NCBI RefSeq assembly: GCF_009707545.1
Contig: NZ_WLYK01000007.1
Location: 1 to 64,000, forward strand
DNA: 64,000 nucleotides
Source of the DNA: Nakamurella alba
GTDB taxonomy: Bacteria > Actinomycetota > Actinomycetes > Mycobacteriales > Nakamurellaceae
Reading direction: 5' to 3'
Shown piece after piece: positions 7,822 to 16,900 of the stretch. The notes under the pieces were generated by a model. That model was not told the origin of the DNA, searched no databases, and saw nothing but the letters and a program-made list of their open reading frames with translations. Every line of letters starts with the position of its first letter. Position 1 is the first letter of the stretch. The position numbers were made by a program, and so were the translations under genes.

Positions 7822-9534
7822 ATGATCCCGACCACCACGCAGCGGCGGTCGTTCCCGGTTCCCCGGATGCGGATGCCCTACCTGCTGCTGGGCGTCGGGG
7901 TGCTGGTCCTCGCCCTGGCCGGCCTCGGCTGGCGGCTGGCCGGCGGGAACTGGCTGATCGTCTCCACCCCGTCGATGGGCGAGGCCGCGCCCGTCGGCAG
8001 CCTGCTGATCACCCGGCCTGTCGATGCCGCGGAGATCTCCGTCGGCGACATCGTCACCTACCACTCGCCGATCAAGGCCGGCACCACCTACACCCACCGG
8101 GTCGTCTCGATCGACGCCTCCGGTGGCCTGCACACCAAGGGCGACGTCAATCCGGCCGAGGATCCGTGGACCCTGCACACCGCTGATCTGGTCGGCCTGG
8201 TGGTCGGGAACGTCTGGGGCGTCGGCTGGTTCGTCCGCGCGCTACCGGTGCTGCTGGTCGGCGGCATCGTGCTGCGGTTCGCCACCGCCCGCTGGGCCGG
8301 GCCGCGCACCCGGTCGCCGATCCGGGTGATGGGCAGCTCGCTGCTGTTCGCGGTCGCCGCCTACCTGTACGAGCCGTTCGTCCGGGTGGTGGGCATCGAG
8401 AACTACCAGGACGCCGACGGCATGCACCTCTCGGTCGTCTCGACAGGCCTCATCCCTGTGCGGGTCTCGGCCGACACCGGCGGCCATGTCGACCTGATCG
8501 ACGGCCGGGTCGGCACCGTCGTCACCGACCCCGCCGAGGGGATCGACACCGTGCACCTGACCGCCACCGTGCACCTGAGCTGGGGTTGGTGGGCGCTGCT
8601 GGTGCTGCTCTGGCTCACCCCGCTGTGGTGGGCACTGCTCGTCGGTGACGGCACCGACCGGCCGCGATTCACCCCGGGGCGGCATCGGGCCGCGAGCGGG
8701 AGACGGGGGGCCCGACGGGCCGGGGTCGGTGCGGTGGCGGTCATCGCAGTCGTTGCCGTGGCGACACCGGCGACCGCAGCCGCGTTCTCGGCGGCGGTGA
8801 CGAACACCGCGAACACCGCAGCGGCGAACCCGTGGTTCACCTGCCGGGCCGCGTATATCGGCACCGGCGCGTACTTCGCCTACCCGCTCGGCGATTTCAC
8901 CATGGGCGGGTCGGCGGCCGATGTCTCCGGCAACAACCGCACCGGTACGTACGGCGGCGCCGGCAGCGCGTCGACCACCAAGGGATGCGCCCGGGACACC
9001 ACCGGCTCGGTGAACTTCACCTCCATCACCATGCCCGGCTACGTCGCCACCCCGAACACCGCCGTGGTCAACCCGACCGTCTTCTCGCAGGAGATCTGGT
9101 TCCGGACAGGCACTCCCGGCGGCCGGCTGATCGGGTTCGGCAACGTACGGACCGGTACCACCTCCGGTCAGTACGATCGTCACCTGTTCATGAACAACTC
9201 CGGGCAGCTGGTCTTCGGCATCTACAACGGTGGTGTCAGGGTGGTCGTCAGCCCCGCGACCTACGCCGACAACACCTGGCACCAGGCCGTCACCACGCTC
9301 TCGTCGGCGGGGATGCGGCTGTACGTCGACGGCTCCCTGGTCGCGTCCGACGCGACCGCGACCACGCACGAGAACTTCACCGGTTACTGGCGTGTCGGCT
9401 GGGACAACCTCAGTGGCTGGGGCACCAACACGCCGACGAACTTCGCCTTCCTCGGCAGCCTGGCCTACGCCGCGGTGTACACCACGGCGCTGACCGCCAC
9501 CCAGGTGCGGCAGCACTACGCCGCCGGCCGCTGA
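7822..9534 (+). CDS. SipW/ER-type signal peptidase I fused to internal signal segment and LamG domain
   Basis: 570 residues in three parts. (1) Residues 1-165: signal peptidase I of the Ser-His type. A TM helix (20-37) precedes catalytic Ser51 in STPSMG; His92 in YTHRVV replaces the bacterial Lys; an Asp lies in KGDVN at 106-110. (2) About 145-275: further membrane helices around a short extracytoplasmic region. (3) A hydrophobic stretch at about 303-320 ends in AAAFSAAVTNTANTA (319-333), nearly the same as the processing region of the upstream substrate. A LamG/concanavalin-like jellyroll then fills about 345-566, with a WHQAVTTLSSAGMRLYVDG module. The ribosome binding site GAAGGAGG lies about 9 bases before the ATG. 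I infer a protein that may cut itself to release the LamG domain. Alternatively the helix stays uncut and displays LamG on the cell surface. Confidence 0.85.
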   Translation: MIPTTTQRRSFPVPRMRMPYLLLGVGVLVLALAGLGWRLAGGNWLIVSTPSMGEAAPVGSLLITRPVDAAEISVGDIVTYHSPIKAGTTYTHRVVSIDASGGLHTKGDVNPAEDPWTLHTADLVGLVVGNVWGVGWFVRALPVLLVGGIVLRFATARWAGPRTRSPIRVMGSSLLFAVAAYLYEPFVRVVGIENYQDADGMHLSVVSTGLIPVRVSADTGGHVDLIDGRVGTVVTDPAEGIDTVHLTATVHLSWGWWALLVLLWLTPLWWALLVGDGTDRPRFTPGRHRAASGRRGARRAGVGAVAVIAVVAVATPATAAAFSAAVTNTANTAAANPWFTCRAAYIGTGAYFAYPLGDFTMGGSAADVSGNNRTGTYGGAGSASTTKGCARDTTGSVNFTSITMPGYVATPNTAVVNPTVFSQEIWFRTGTPGGRLIGFGNVRTGTTSGQYDRHLFMNNSGQLVFGIYNGGVRVVVSPATYADNTWHQAVTTLSSAGMRLYVDGSLVASDATATTHENFTGYWRVGWDNLSGWGTNTPTNFAFLGSLAYAAVYTTALTATQVRQHYAAGR

Positions 9535-9550
9535 GGCCCGGTCGGAGCAC

Positions 9551-11323
9551 TCAGCTCTTCCAGGCGCTCCACAGCGAGGCGTAGACACCGTCGAGGTCGA
9601 GAAGCTCTGCATGCGTGCCGGACTCGATGACCCGGCCGTGCTCCATCACCAGCACCCGGTCGGCGGTCTCGGCCTGGGTCAGCCGGTGCGCGATGGTCAG
9701 CGTGGTGCGGCCGTCCGTCACCAGACCGGCCGCCCGCTCCAGCTGCCGGGCACCGGCGGACCCCGCCTCGGCGGTCGCCTCGTCCAGCACCACGACGCCC
9801 GGCGCCGCGAGATCCACCCGGGCCAGCGCCAGGTGCTGGGCCTGGGCGGGGGTGAGAAGGCTGCCACCGTCGCCGATGTGGTGATCCAGGCCGGACCGGT
9901 CCCCGGCGCCCAGGCCGCGCACCCAGCCGGCCGCACCGAGCCGGTCCAGCACGGCCCACAGCCGCTCGTCGTCGGCGGTGGGAGCGGCCAGCGTCAGGTT
10001 GTCCCGGACGGTGCCGGCGAAGACGTGGGTCTCCTGGGTCACCAGGGCCACCGGCAGCGATTCTCCGCGGTGCGCCAGCACCTCGGCCAGCGGCCGGTCG
10101 CCGACGGTGATCCCACCGGCGGTCGGCACGATCCGGCCGGCCACGATCTGGCCCAGCGTCGACTTGCCGGCGCCGGTGGTCCCGACCACGGCGACGCGTT
10201 GCCCGGGACCGACGTCAAGCGTGACATCCTCCAGCACCCAACGATCCTCGACGTAGGCGTGACCGATGCCGTCCAGCCGGACCGCAGGCGCCCCCGGGGT
10301 GACCACACCGTCCGGCACCGGCGCCGGCGGCAGCGTGGCGACCCCGGCCAGCCGCGTCAACGAGGCGCCGGCCGACTGCACCTCGTCGAAGACCATCAGC
10401 ACGACACCGATCGGGTTGAACAGCCGGTGGAACAGCAGCGCCGCCGCGGTCACCGCGCCGACCGTGGCCGGCGCACCGAGATCGCCACGGACGGCGAAGA
10501 ACCCGGTCCCCAGGATCAGCAGCAGTCCGATCAGCTCCGAACGGTTGCTGCGCTGGCCGAAGCGGTTCAGCAGGTCCCACACCCGCAGCGTCAGACTGGC
10601 GGCCCGCCAGGAGGTGTCGGCGACCCGGGCGGCATGCCGCGAGCCCAGGCCGTAGGCACGGAGCGTGCCGGACCCGTGGATCGCGGTGACCAGTGCCTCC
10701 GCGCGCTCGCCGTTCGCCACCCGCTCCGCCCGGTAGAACGGGCCGGAGCGCGGCAGGTACCAGCGCAGACCGAACACGTAGAACGGCAGCGCGGCCAGCC
10801 CGGCGAGGCCGAGCCGCCAGTCCAGGGCGAACATGCCGGCGCCGGTGAAGACGATGGCCACGACCGACCGCATGAGCAGCGGGAAGACCTCGTTCAGGGA
10901 CTCGGACAGCACCCGGACGTCGTCGCCGACCCGGGACAGCAGGTCACCCGCCCCGGCCCGCTCCACCCGCTGGTGGTCGAGATGCAGTGCGCGGTCGAGC
11001 ACGTCCTCCCGGATCTGCGCGAGCGCCGGCTGACCGGCCCGCGCCAGGTAGGTGACCGACGCGGTGGTGGCGACGAACTCGACCGCGGCGGCGATGACCA
11101 CCGCGGCCGCGCTCCACCAGACGACGCCCGCGGCATCGGCGGCGGAGTCGGTCACCGCGTTGACGATCTCGCCGAACGCCAGCGGCGCGACCACACCGGC
11201 CAGGCCGGACAGGGCGAACATCAGCAGGGCGACCACCAGGGTGCCGCGGCGACCGGCCAGCGCGGCCCAGGCCATCCGGCCGGCCTCCCGCGAGGTCGCG
11301 ATCGGCAGCAGGTCGGCGCTCAT
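9551..11323 (-). CDS. ABC exporter half-transporter with intact Walker motifs but degenerate signature
   Basis: 590 residues: a six-helix exporter transmembrane domain (about 20-310) followed by an ATPase domain (about 340-585). Walker A is VVGTTGAGKST (near 382-390) and Walker B VVVLDEAT (near 511) with the catalytic Glu. The signature, normally LSGGQ, reads LLTPAQAQ (near 490). It overlaps the upstream half-transporter gene by 4 bases, and the partner shows the complementary pattern, so the two must form a heterodimer with one working ATP site. The iron-box-like site upstream of the pair and the pair layout recall siderophore exporters or importers such as IrtAB. The substrate cannot be read from the sequence. 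A convergent stop lies 16 bases away. Confidence 0.9.
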   Translation of the reverse strand: MSADLLPIATSREAGRMAWAALAGRRGTLVVALLMFALSGLAGVVAPLAFGEIVNAVTDSAADAAGVVWWSAAAVVIAAAVEFVATTASVTYLARAGQPALAQIREDVLDRALHLDHQRVERAGAGDLLSRVGDDVRVLSESLNEVFPLLMRSVVAIVFTGAGMFALDWRLGLAGLAALPFYVFGLRWYLPRSGPFYRAERVANGERAEALVTAIHGSGTLRAYGLGSRHAARVADTSWRAASLTLRVWDLLNRFGQRSNRSELIGLLLILGTGFFAVRGDLGAPATVGAVTAAALLFHRLFNPIGVVLMVFDEVQSAGASLTRLAGVATLPPAPVPDGVVTPGAPAVRLDGIGHAYVEDRWVLEDVTLDVGPGQRVAVVGTTGAGKSTLGQIVAGRIVPTAGGITVGDRPLAEVLAHRGESLPVALVTQETHVFAGTVRDNLTLAAPTADDERLWAVLDRLGAAGWVRGLGAGDRSGLDHHIGDGGSLLTPAQAQHLALARVDLAAPGVVVLDEATAEAGSAGARQLERAAGLVTDGRTTLTIAHRLTQAETADRVLVMEHGRVIESGTHAELLDLDGVYASLWSAWKS

Positions 11324-13068
11324 CGCAGCACCGCCCCGGCGTAGTCGGCGTCGTGCACCAGGTCCGCGTGCACCCCGACGGAGACCGCGCGTCCGTCACG
11401 CACCACCACGACCCGGTCGGCCCGGGCGAGCAGGGCCGGGCTGGTGGTCAGCACCACGGTGGTGCGACGGTCGGGTCCCGAGTGCCGGTGCCGCACGATG
11501 CCCTCGGCGATCCGCACCTCGGTGACCGCGTCCACCGCGGTCGTCGGGTCGTCGAGCACCAGCACCGGCCGGTCGGCCGCCAGCGCGCGGGCGAGCGCGA
11601 TCCGCTGCTGCTGCCCACCGGACAGGGTCACCCCGTTCGCCGCCACGTGCGCCTGCAGGCCCTCCGGCTGCAGCGCCACCACGTCGTCGGCGGCCGAGGC
11701 GACCAGCACCTGCTCCAGCCGCTCGGCAGTGAGATCACCTGCCGGATCGACGTTGTCGAGCAACGTGCCCTCGAACAGGTCCACCCGGTGCGGGCAGACC
11801 AGCAGCTGCGAGCGCAGTGTCGTGGAGGCCAGGTCACCGATCGGGATGCCGGCCAGCGATGCGGCGCCGTCCTGCGGCAGCTGTGCCCCCTGCAGCAGGC
11901 CGAGCACGGCGCCGGCCACGGCCGGGTCGTCGGCCACGACGGCGACGAACTCGCCGGGGGCCGCGTGCAGGTCCAGTCCGCGCAGCGGACCCGCGACGAC
12001 CTCGTCCAGCCGCAGCTCCGCCGGCCCGGCCCGGTCCGGCAGGCCCGCAGCACCGTGGGTCTCCAACGGCGGGCAGTTCAGGAAGGTCACCAACCGGTCG
12101 GCCGCGGCCCGGGAGCCGGCCAGCGCCGAGATGGTGCCCGCCGCCTGCTGCAACGGCTCGGCAAGGAACTGCGCCAGCCCGATGACCGCGATCAGCTCGC
12201 CGATGGACAGCCGGCCGTCCACCGCGGCCAACCCGGCCAGCAGGGTGACCACCGCGAGGAAGACGAGGGAAGCACTGCCGGTGACCCCGTAGAGCAGGCC
12301 CTGCGACCGCGCCGTCGACACCCCGGCGGCGGCGGCCTCCCGGCTCGCCGCCCGGTAACGCCGCACCGCGGTGCGCTCGGCGCCGATGCCCTTCAGCGGC
12401 CGCAGCCCGGCGACCAGATCGGTCGCCAGCCCGGAGACCCCGGCGATCTTCTCCTGCGCCTCGGCGGTCCGCCGGCTCAGGGCCGGCGCCAGCCAGCGGG
12501 TGGTGAGCAGGACCAGGGGGGTGCCGACCGCCACCACGAGACCGAGCACCAGGTCGATCCGCAGCAGCAGCACCACCGCGACGACGAGGCCGCAGATCGC
12601 GGCGAACGCCTGGGCGAGCTGCCGCACCACGTAGGTGGACAGCTCGGCGTCGCCGGTGGCGAGCGAGAGCACCTCGCCCGGCTTGCGATCGGTGCGCAGC
12701 CCGTCGGGAGACAGGACCAGGTCGGCGATCTCGGTGCGGATGCGGTGGGTCTCGGTCTGCAGTACGCGCCAGCTGAGCCGGGCGCCGAACCGGTAGGAGA
12801 AACTCAGCACCGCGAAGAGGACGGCCATGCCGAGCACCGCGACGCCCAGTCCGGGCAGGTCGCCGGTGGCCACCACGCGGTCGATGACGATGCCGATGGC
12901 GACCGGCACCAGGGCCTCGCAGACCTGCCAGACCGAGATCAGCGCGCAGGCACCGGCCAGTCGCGCCCGGTGCCGGCGCAGCGTCCGCCGCAACAGGTCG
13001 TTCCCGGTGCGCAGCGGGAACACCGCTCCCGGCCCCGGCAGCGGGTGGTCACGCATCAGCACATCCAT
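11320..13068 (-). CDS. ABC exporter half-transporter lacking Walker A, with consensus signature
   Basis: 582 residues with a six-helix exporter domain (about 30-320) and an ATPase domain (about 340-580). Where Walker A should be, the sequence is VVADDPAVAGAVLG (near 379), with no Gly-Lys-Ser/Thr. Walker B ends in LDD instead of LDE (near 504). In contrast the signature TLSGGQQQR (near 481) is perfect. This half can therefore not form its own ATP site but supplies the signature that completes the site of the downstream half. It is first in the operon; the iron-box-like palindrome starts 35 bases before its ATG. Function as an exporter, perhaps of a siderophore or peptide, is inferred from fold and context. 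Confidence 0.9.
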   Translation of the reverse strand: MDVLMRDHPLPGPGAVFPLRTGNDLLRRTLRRHRARLAGACALISVWQVCEALVPVAIGIVIDRVVATGDLPGLGVAVLGMAVLFAVLSFSYRFGARLSWRVLQTETHRIRTEIADLVLSPDGLRTDRKPGEVLSLATGDAELSTYVVRQLAQAFAAICGLVVAVVLLLRIDLVLGLVVAVGTPLVLLTTRWLAPALSRRTAEAQEKIAGVSGLATDLVAGLRPLKGIGAERTAVRRYRAASREAAAAGVSTARSQGLLYGVTGSASLVFLAVVTLLAGLAAVDGRLSIGELIAVIGLAQFLAEPLQQAAGTISALAGSRAAADRLVTFLNCPPLETHGAAGLPDRAGPAELRLDEVVAGPLRGLDLHAAPGEFVAVVADDPAVAGAVLGLLQGAQLPQDGAASLAGIPIGDLASTTLRSQLLVCPHRVDLFEGTLLDNVDPAGDLTAERLEQVLVASAADDVVALQPEGLQAHVAANGVTLSGGQQQRIALARALAADRPVLVLDDPTTAVDAVTEVRIAEGIVRHRHSGPDRRTTVVLTTSPALLARADRVVVVRDGRAVSVGVHADLVHDADYAGAVLR

Positions 13069-13102
13069 CGTTCTCGGGGACAGCCGGTCGCGCCGGCGCG
13101 GG

Positions 13103-13121
13103 TAAGGGTAGCCTACGAACG
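13103..13121 (-). promoter_or_regulatory. DtxR/IdeR iron-box-like operator
   Basis: On the minus strand this reads CGTTCGTAGGCTACCCTTA. The core TAGGCTACCCTTA matches 11 of 13 bases of the right part of the IdeR/DtxR consensus (TAGGCTAACCTAA), while the left half is weak (11 of 19 overall). It lies 35-53 bases before the start of the ABC exporter operon, where an iron-responsive repressor would block the promoter. This is a match by eye, not a scored hit. Confidence 0.45.
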
Positions 13122-13145
13122 ATGGGCTCCGGACTGCGCGGCCTG

Positions 13146-13907
13146 TCAGGTGCGCAGGTACGAGGCACCATTGAGGTCGAGCACCGCCCCGGACGCCCAG
13201 GCCGCGTCCGGCGAGGCCAGGTAGTGCACCGCGGCAGCGATCTCCTCCGGCGTTCCCACCCGGCCGAACGGGCTCTGCCCGCGCAGACCGTCACCGGCCG
13301 GGCCGGTCAGTTTCGCCTGCTGCCGTTCGGTCGAGACGAATCCCGGCGCCACTGATGTCACCGAGATGCCGTGCGGGGCAAGGCTGATCGCGATGGACTG
13401 GCCGAAGGCGTGCAGTGCGGCCTTGCTCGCGCCGTAGGCCGGGAAGTCCGGCTCGCCACGGAAGGCCCCGCGGGAGCCGACGTTGACGATCCGGCCGGGC
13501 ACCCCCCGCTCGATCATCCGCCGGGCCACGCAGAAGGTGAGATCGGCGGCGCCGAACAGGTTCACCTCGACCATCTCGCGCCAGCTCCGCCGCCAGTCGC
13601 CGTAGGACGCGGTGTCGATGGGGTGCGCGGTGCCCACCGACGGCGCCGCCGCTGCGTTGTTCACCAGCACGTCGATGCCGCCGACCGCCGCATCGGCCTC
13701 GGCCGCGAGGTCGGCGATCCGGTCCGGATCCGTGAGATCGCCTTGCACCATGACGTGCCCGTCGCCGGCCAGTGCGGCGAGAGTCGTTGCGGCGCCGCCG
13801 TGATCGCCGCCGTAGTGCACGGCCACCCGGTCGCCAGCGGCGGCGAACGCGACGGCGATCGCCCGGCCGATGCCCTTGGACGCCCCGGTGACCAGCACAC
13901 CTCTCAT
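13146..13907 (-). CDS. Short-chain dehydrogenase/reductase (classical SDR)
   Basis: 253 residues from the ATG at 13907, where the Rossmann start RGVLVTGASKGIGRA begins at once; an in-frame ATG 24 bases upstream is possible. The NAD(P) motif TGASKGIG, the NNAAAAP segment and the active-site pair Y-x3-K (PAYGASKAAL) are present, and the C-terminus SGAVLDLNGASYL is the usual SDR end. The substrate is not identifiable. It lies 55 bases downstream of the large protease gene on the same strand, and 77 bases before the ABC exporter start, so it may be read through from the protease gene. Confidence 0.88.
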   Translation of the reverse strand: MRGVLVTGASKGIGRAIAVAFAAAGDRVAVHYGGDHGGAATTLAALAGDGHVMVQGDLTDPDRIADLAAEADAAVGGIDVLVNNAAAAPSVGTAHPIDTASYGDWRRSWREMVEVNLFGAADLTFCVARRMIERGVPGRIVNVGSRGAFRGEPDFPAYGASKAALHAFGQSIAISLAPHGISVTSVAPGFVSTERQQAKLTGPAGDGLRGQSPFGRVGTPEEIAAAVHYLASPDAAWASGAVLDLNGASYLRT

Positions 13908-13962
13908 GCGCTCACCGTAGGTGCCCTCCACCGGGTCGGCTTTCAGTGTTCTTCAGCGGCCG

Positions 13963-16900
13963 TCAGTGCTCGCCGCGTCGCCGCACCCGGACCGCCACCA
14001 GCACGGCACCGCCGAGCAGGAGCAGCAGCACGCCCCACACCGCGGGTGTCTCCACCGGCGCACCGGTGGCCGACAGCTCGCGCGAGCTGCTGGTGGTGGC
14101 GGTCGTCGTGGGGGTGGTGACCGTGTCGGAGGTCGTGCTCGTGCTCGGGGTGGTGGTCGGCGGGACCGGAACCTGGGTGGTCGGCGGCGGTGGCGTGGTG
14201 GTCACCGGGGCCGGCACCACCGAGTACCGGTACGAGAACAGCGCGAGGACGTCGCCGGTGGTGTTGGAGCCGACGGTGCCGCTGGTCGGTCCGCCGGCCT
14301 GCGGCGGGGTGATCAGGGCCAACCACCCGGACACCACCTGAGCCCCGGTCGCCGGGATCTGCAGCCGGACCTCGATCGTGCCGGTGGCGCCGGGCGCCAC
14401 CTCGACGATCTGCACGGTGTCCGGGACCTCACCGGTCGCCGAGACGAAGGCGTGCCCGGCCGCGTCCGTCACCGTCGGGTCGAAGCGGGCGGTGCGGACC
14501 TGCGCGGTGACGGTGGCCGAGCCCGCCGGGCTGGTCCCGACCACCGGCCCGACCGGGCCGAGGTAGGTGGACCAGGCGCCGGGCACCAGGTCCTGCGCCC
14601 CGACGGTCACCCGCGGCGAGGTGCCGGCGGCGGTGAGCAGATCCGGGACGCCGGACGGTCCGGACGCCTCCAGCACGATCGGCGTGCTCGCCTGCGCCTG
14701 CACCGTCAGTGCGGTGCTGAACTGCGGGATCACGAACATCGGCTGGTCGAAGAACTCGGTGACCGGCAGGGTCTGCGCCGCCTTGCCGGAGGCCACCGGC
14801 AGATCGACGGTGACCTCGCCGGCCAGCCGTGGATCGACGGTGAACTCCAACGGGGTGTCCCCCGGGTTGGTCACGGAGAGCCGCACGGTCCGGGTGCTGC
14901 CGGCGACGATGTCCTCACCGGCCGGGAGTCCGGACGCGGTCCGCGCCGTGGCGTCGGTGGACAGCACCATCCGGTACCCGATGTCGGCGTCGGCCTTCAG
15001 GGTCAGCGCATCGAGCACCATCAGCACGACGGTCCAGCGCCCGGCGACCGGTGGAGCAACCGTCTGCTGCAGGGACCGCGGGGCGGTCTTCGAACTCGGG
15101 TCGTTGCCGGTCACCGAGGCGACGGTGCCGTCCGGCCGCACCAGCATGCCGAGGACGTCGCCGACGAACCCGTCGTCGAAGGTGGTCGCGGCGGTGAGGG
15201 AGATGGTGCCGTTCGGCACGTCGACCTCCCGGGTGATGACCTGGTTCGGGCTGCGCCCGTTGCCGGTGAAGGCGAGCCCGGTCAGTTCGACCGGGCCGGC
15301 GCTCAGGTCGGCCGGGGTGCGCAGCACGACCGGCACGGTCAGCTGGTCGTCCACCCGGAGCATCGCGGCGACGTCACCCGGGGCGGACGGCATCGGCACC
15401 GTGGCCCGGACGGTGGTGGTGGCGCCGGGCGCGAGCACGGTCGTGTCCGCCGCCGCTGCCGCCAGGGTCCGGCGGACGCCGAGGTCGACGGCCAGTTCGC
15501 CGGTCCACGGGTTGTCGGCGCCGGCCTGCAGCACGAAGGTCCAGGTGCCGGCCTCCGGTGCGGGCAGCCAGATGCGCAACCCGCGCTGGCTCCAGCCCCA
15601 GGCCACCGGCGTGCCGTCCGGATCGAGCGCGACGATCTCCGCGGTCGACTCGACGTCCGGGTCGCCGGGCGCGACGGCCACCCGGACCGATGCCCAGGCC
15701 GTGCCCGCCGGGATCTCCACCTCCTGGGTGGCCGCGACCAACGTGCCGCCCCAGTAGCCGTCGGCGTAGGTCTCGGCCGCGGGGTCGAAGGCGATCGGGA
15801 AGTGGCCGCCGTCGGTGCTGTCCTCGACGGTGATCCGGGCATCGGACAGATCGACCGGCGTCGGGCCGGCGTTGGTGACGGTCGTCTCCAGCTCGGTGCT
15901 GCCGGTGGCCGCTGCCTGCAGCTGGGCGTCTCCGGCGATCAGCGAGTCCTCGACCGGGCCGGCAGGAAGGTCCGGCGAGGTCGGTGCCGGGTCCGGGAGA
16001 TTGCGGGCGGCGATCACCGCGGCCCGGGCGTCGACCAGGCCGGCGCCCTGCTGGTCGGCGGGCAGTCCGAGGTCGGAGGCGGTGCCGGTGAGGATCAGCC
16101 GCACCTGCTCCGGGGTGGGCGAGGCCCCGCCGTGTCCTTCCCGGTACGCCTCGATGACCAGGGAGGCGATGCCGGCCACGAACGGCGCCGACTCGCTGGT
16201 CCCGGCGAAGGCGAGCAGGTTCGACGGGGTGTCGCGGTTGCCGACCTCGTCGCACTTCTCGTACTGCGGGGCGGTGGAGCACGCACTCCAGCCGGCGTCG
16301 CCCGGCGCCACCAGGTCGATGGTGCCGCCGCCGACCGTGGTGCCGGACGAGGAGAAGTCGGCGATCGTCGCGTCCGGCCAGCCGCCGGAGCCGAACCGGG
16401 TCATCCCATAGCCGCCCACCTGGCTGGCGAGCCGGCCGGTGATCGAGGCGCCCACCGAGATGATCCGCGGATCGGCGGCCGGGCTGCCGATGGTCGAGGT
16501 GGTGCCGGAGTCGCCGGACGAGACCACCACGGTGACGCCCGCGTCGAGGGCGGCGTCGTTGGCGGCCTGCACGGCGAGCAGTGCGGAACGGTCCGGGACC
16601 ACCGGTCCGCCGAAGGACTCGCTCAGCACGTCGGCACCGTTGGCCACGGCCCAGTCGATGCCCTGGACCAGGCCACCGGTGGTGAGGTTGCCCTGGTCCT
16701 GGCTGTCCGCGACCAGCACGTCGGCCTCGGGGGCAACTCCCTCGATGCGGATCCAGCAGTGCCCGTCGGGCAGGGTGACGGCCAGCGGGTTGATCACGTC
16801 GGCGACGTCGTAGGTGACCCGGCCCTGGGCGACGATCGACGACACGTCGCCGAACGCCTCCGCCGCCTCGCCGGAACCGTTCAGGCCGTCGGCCCCGAAG

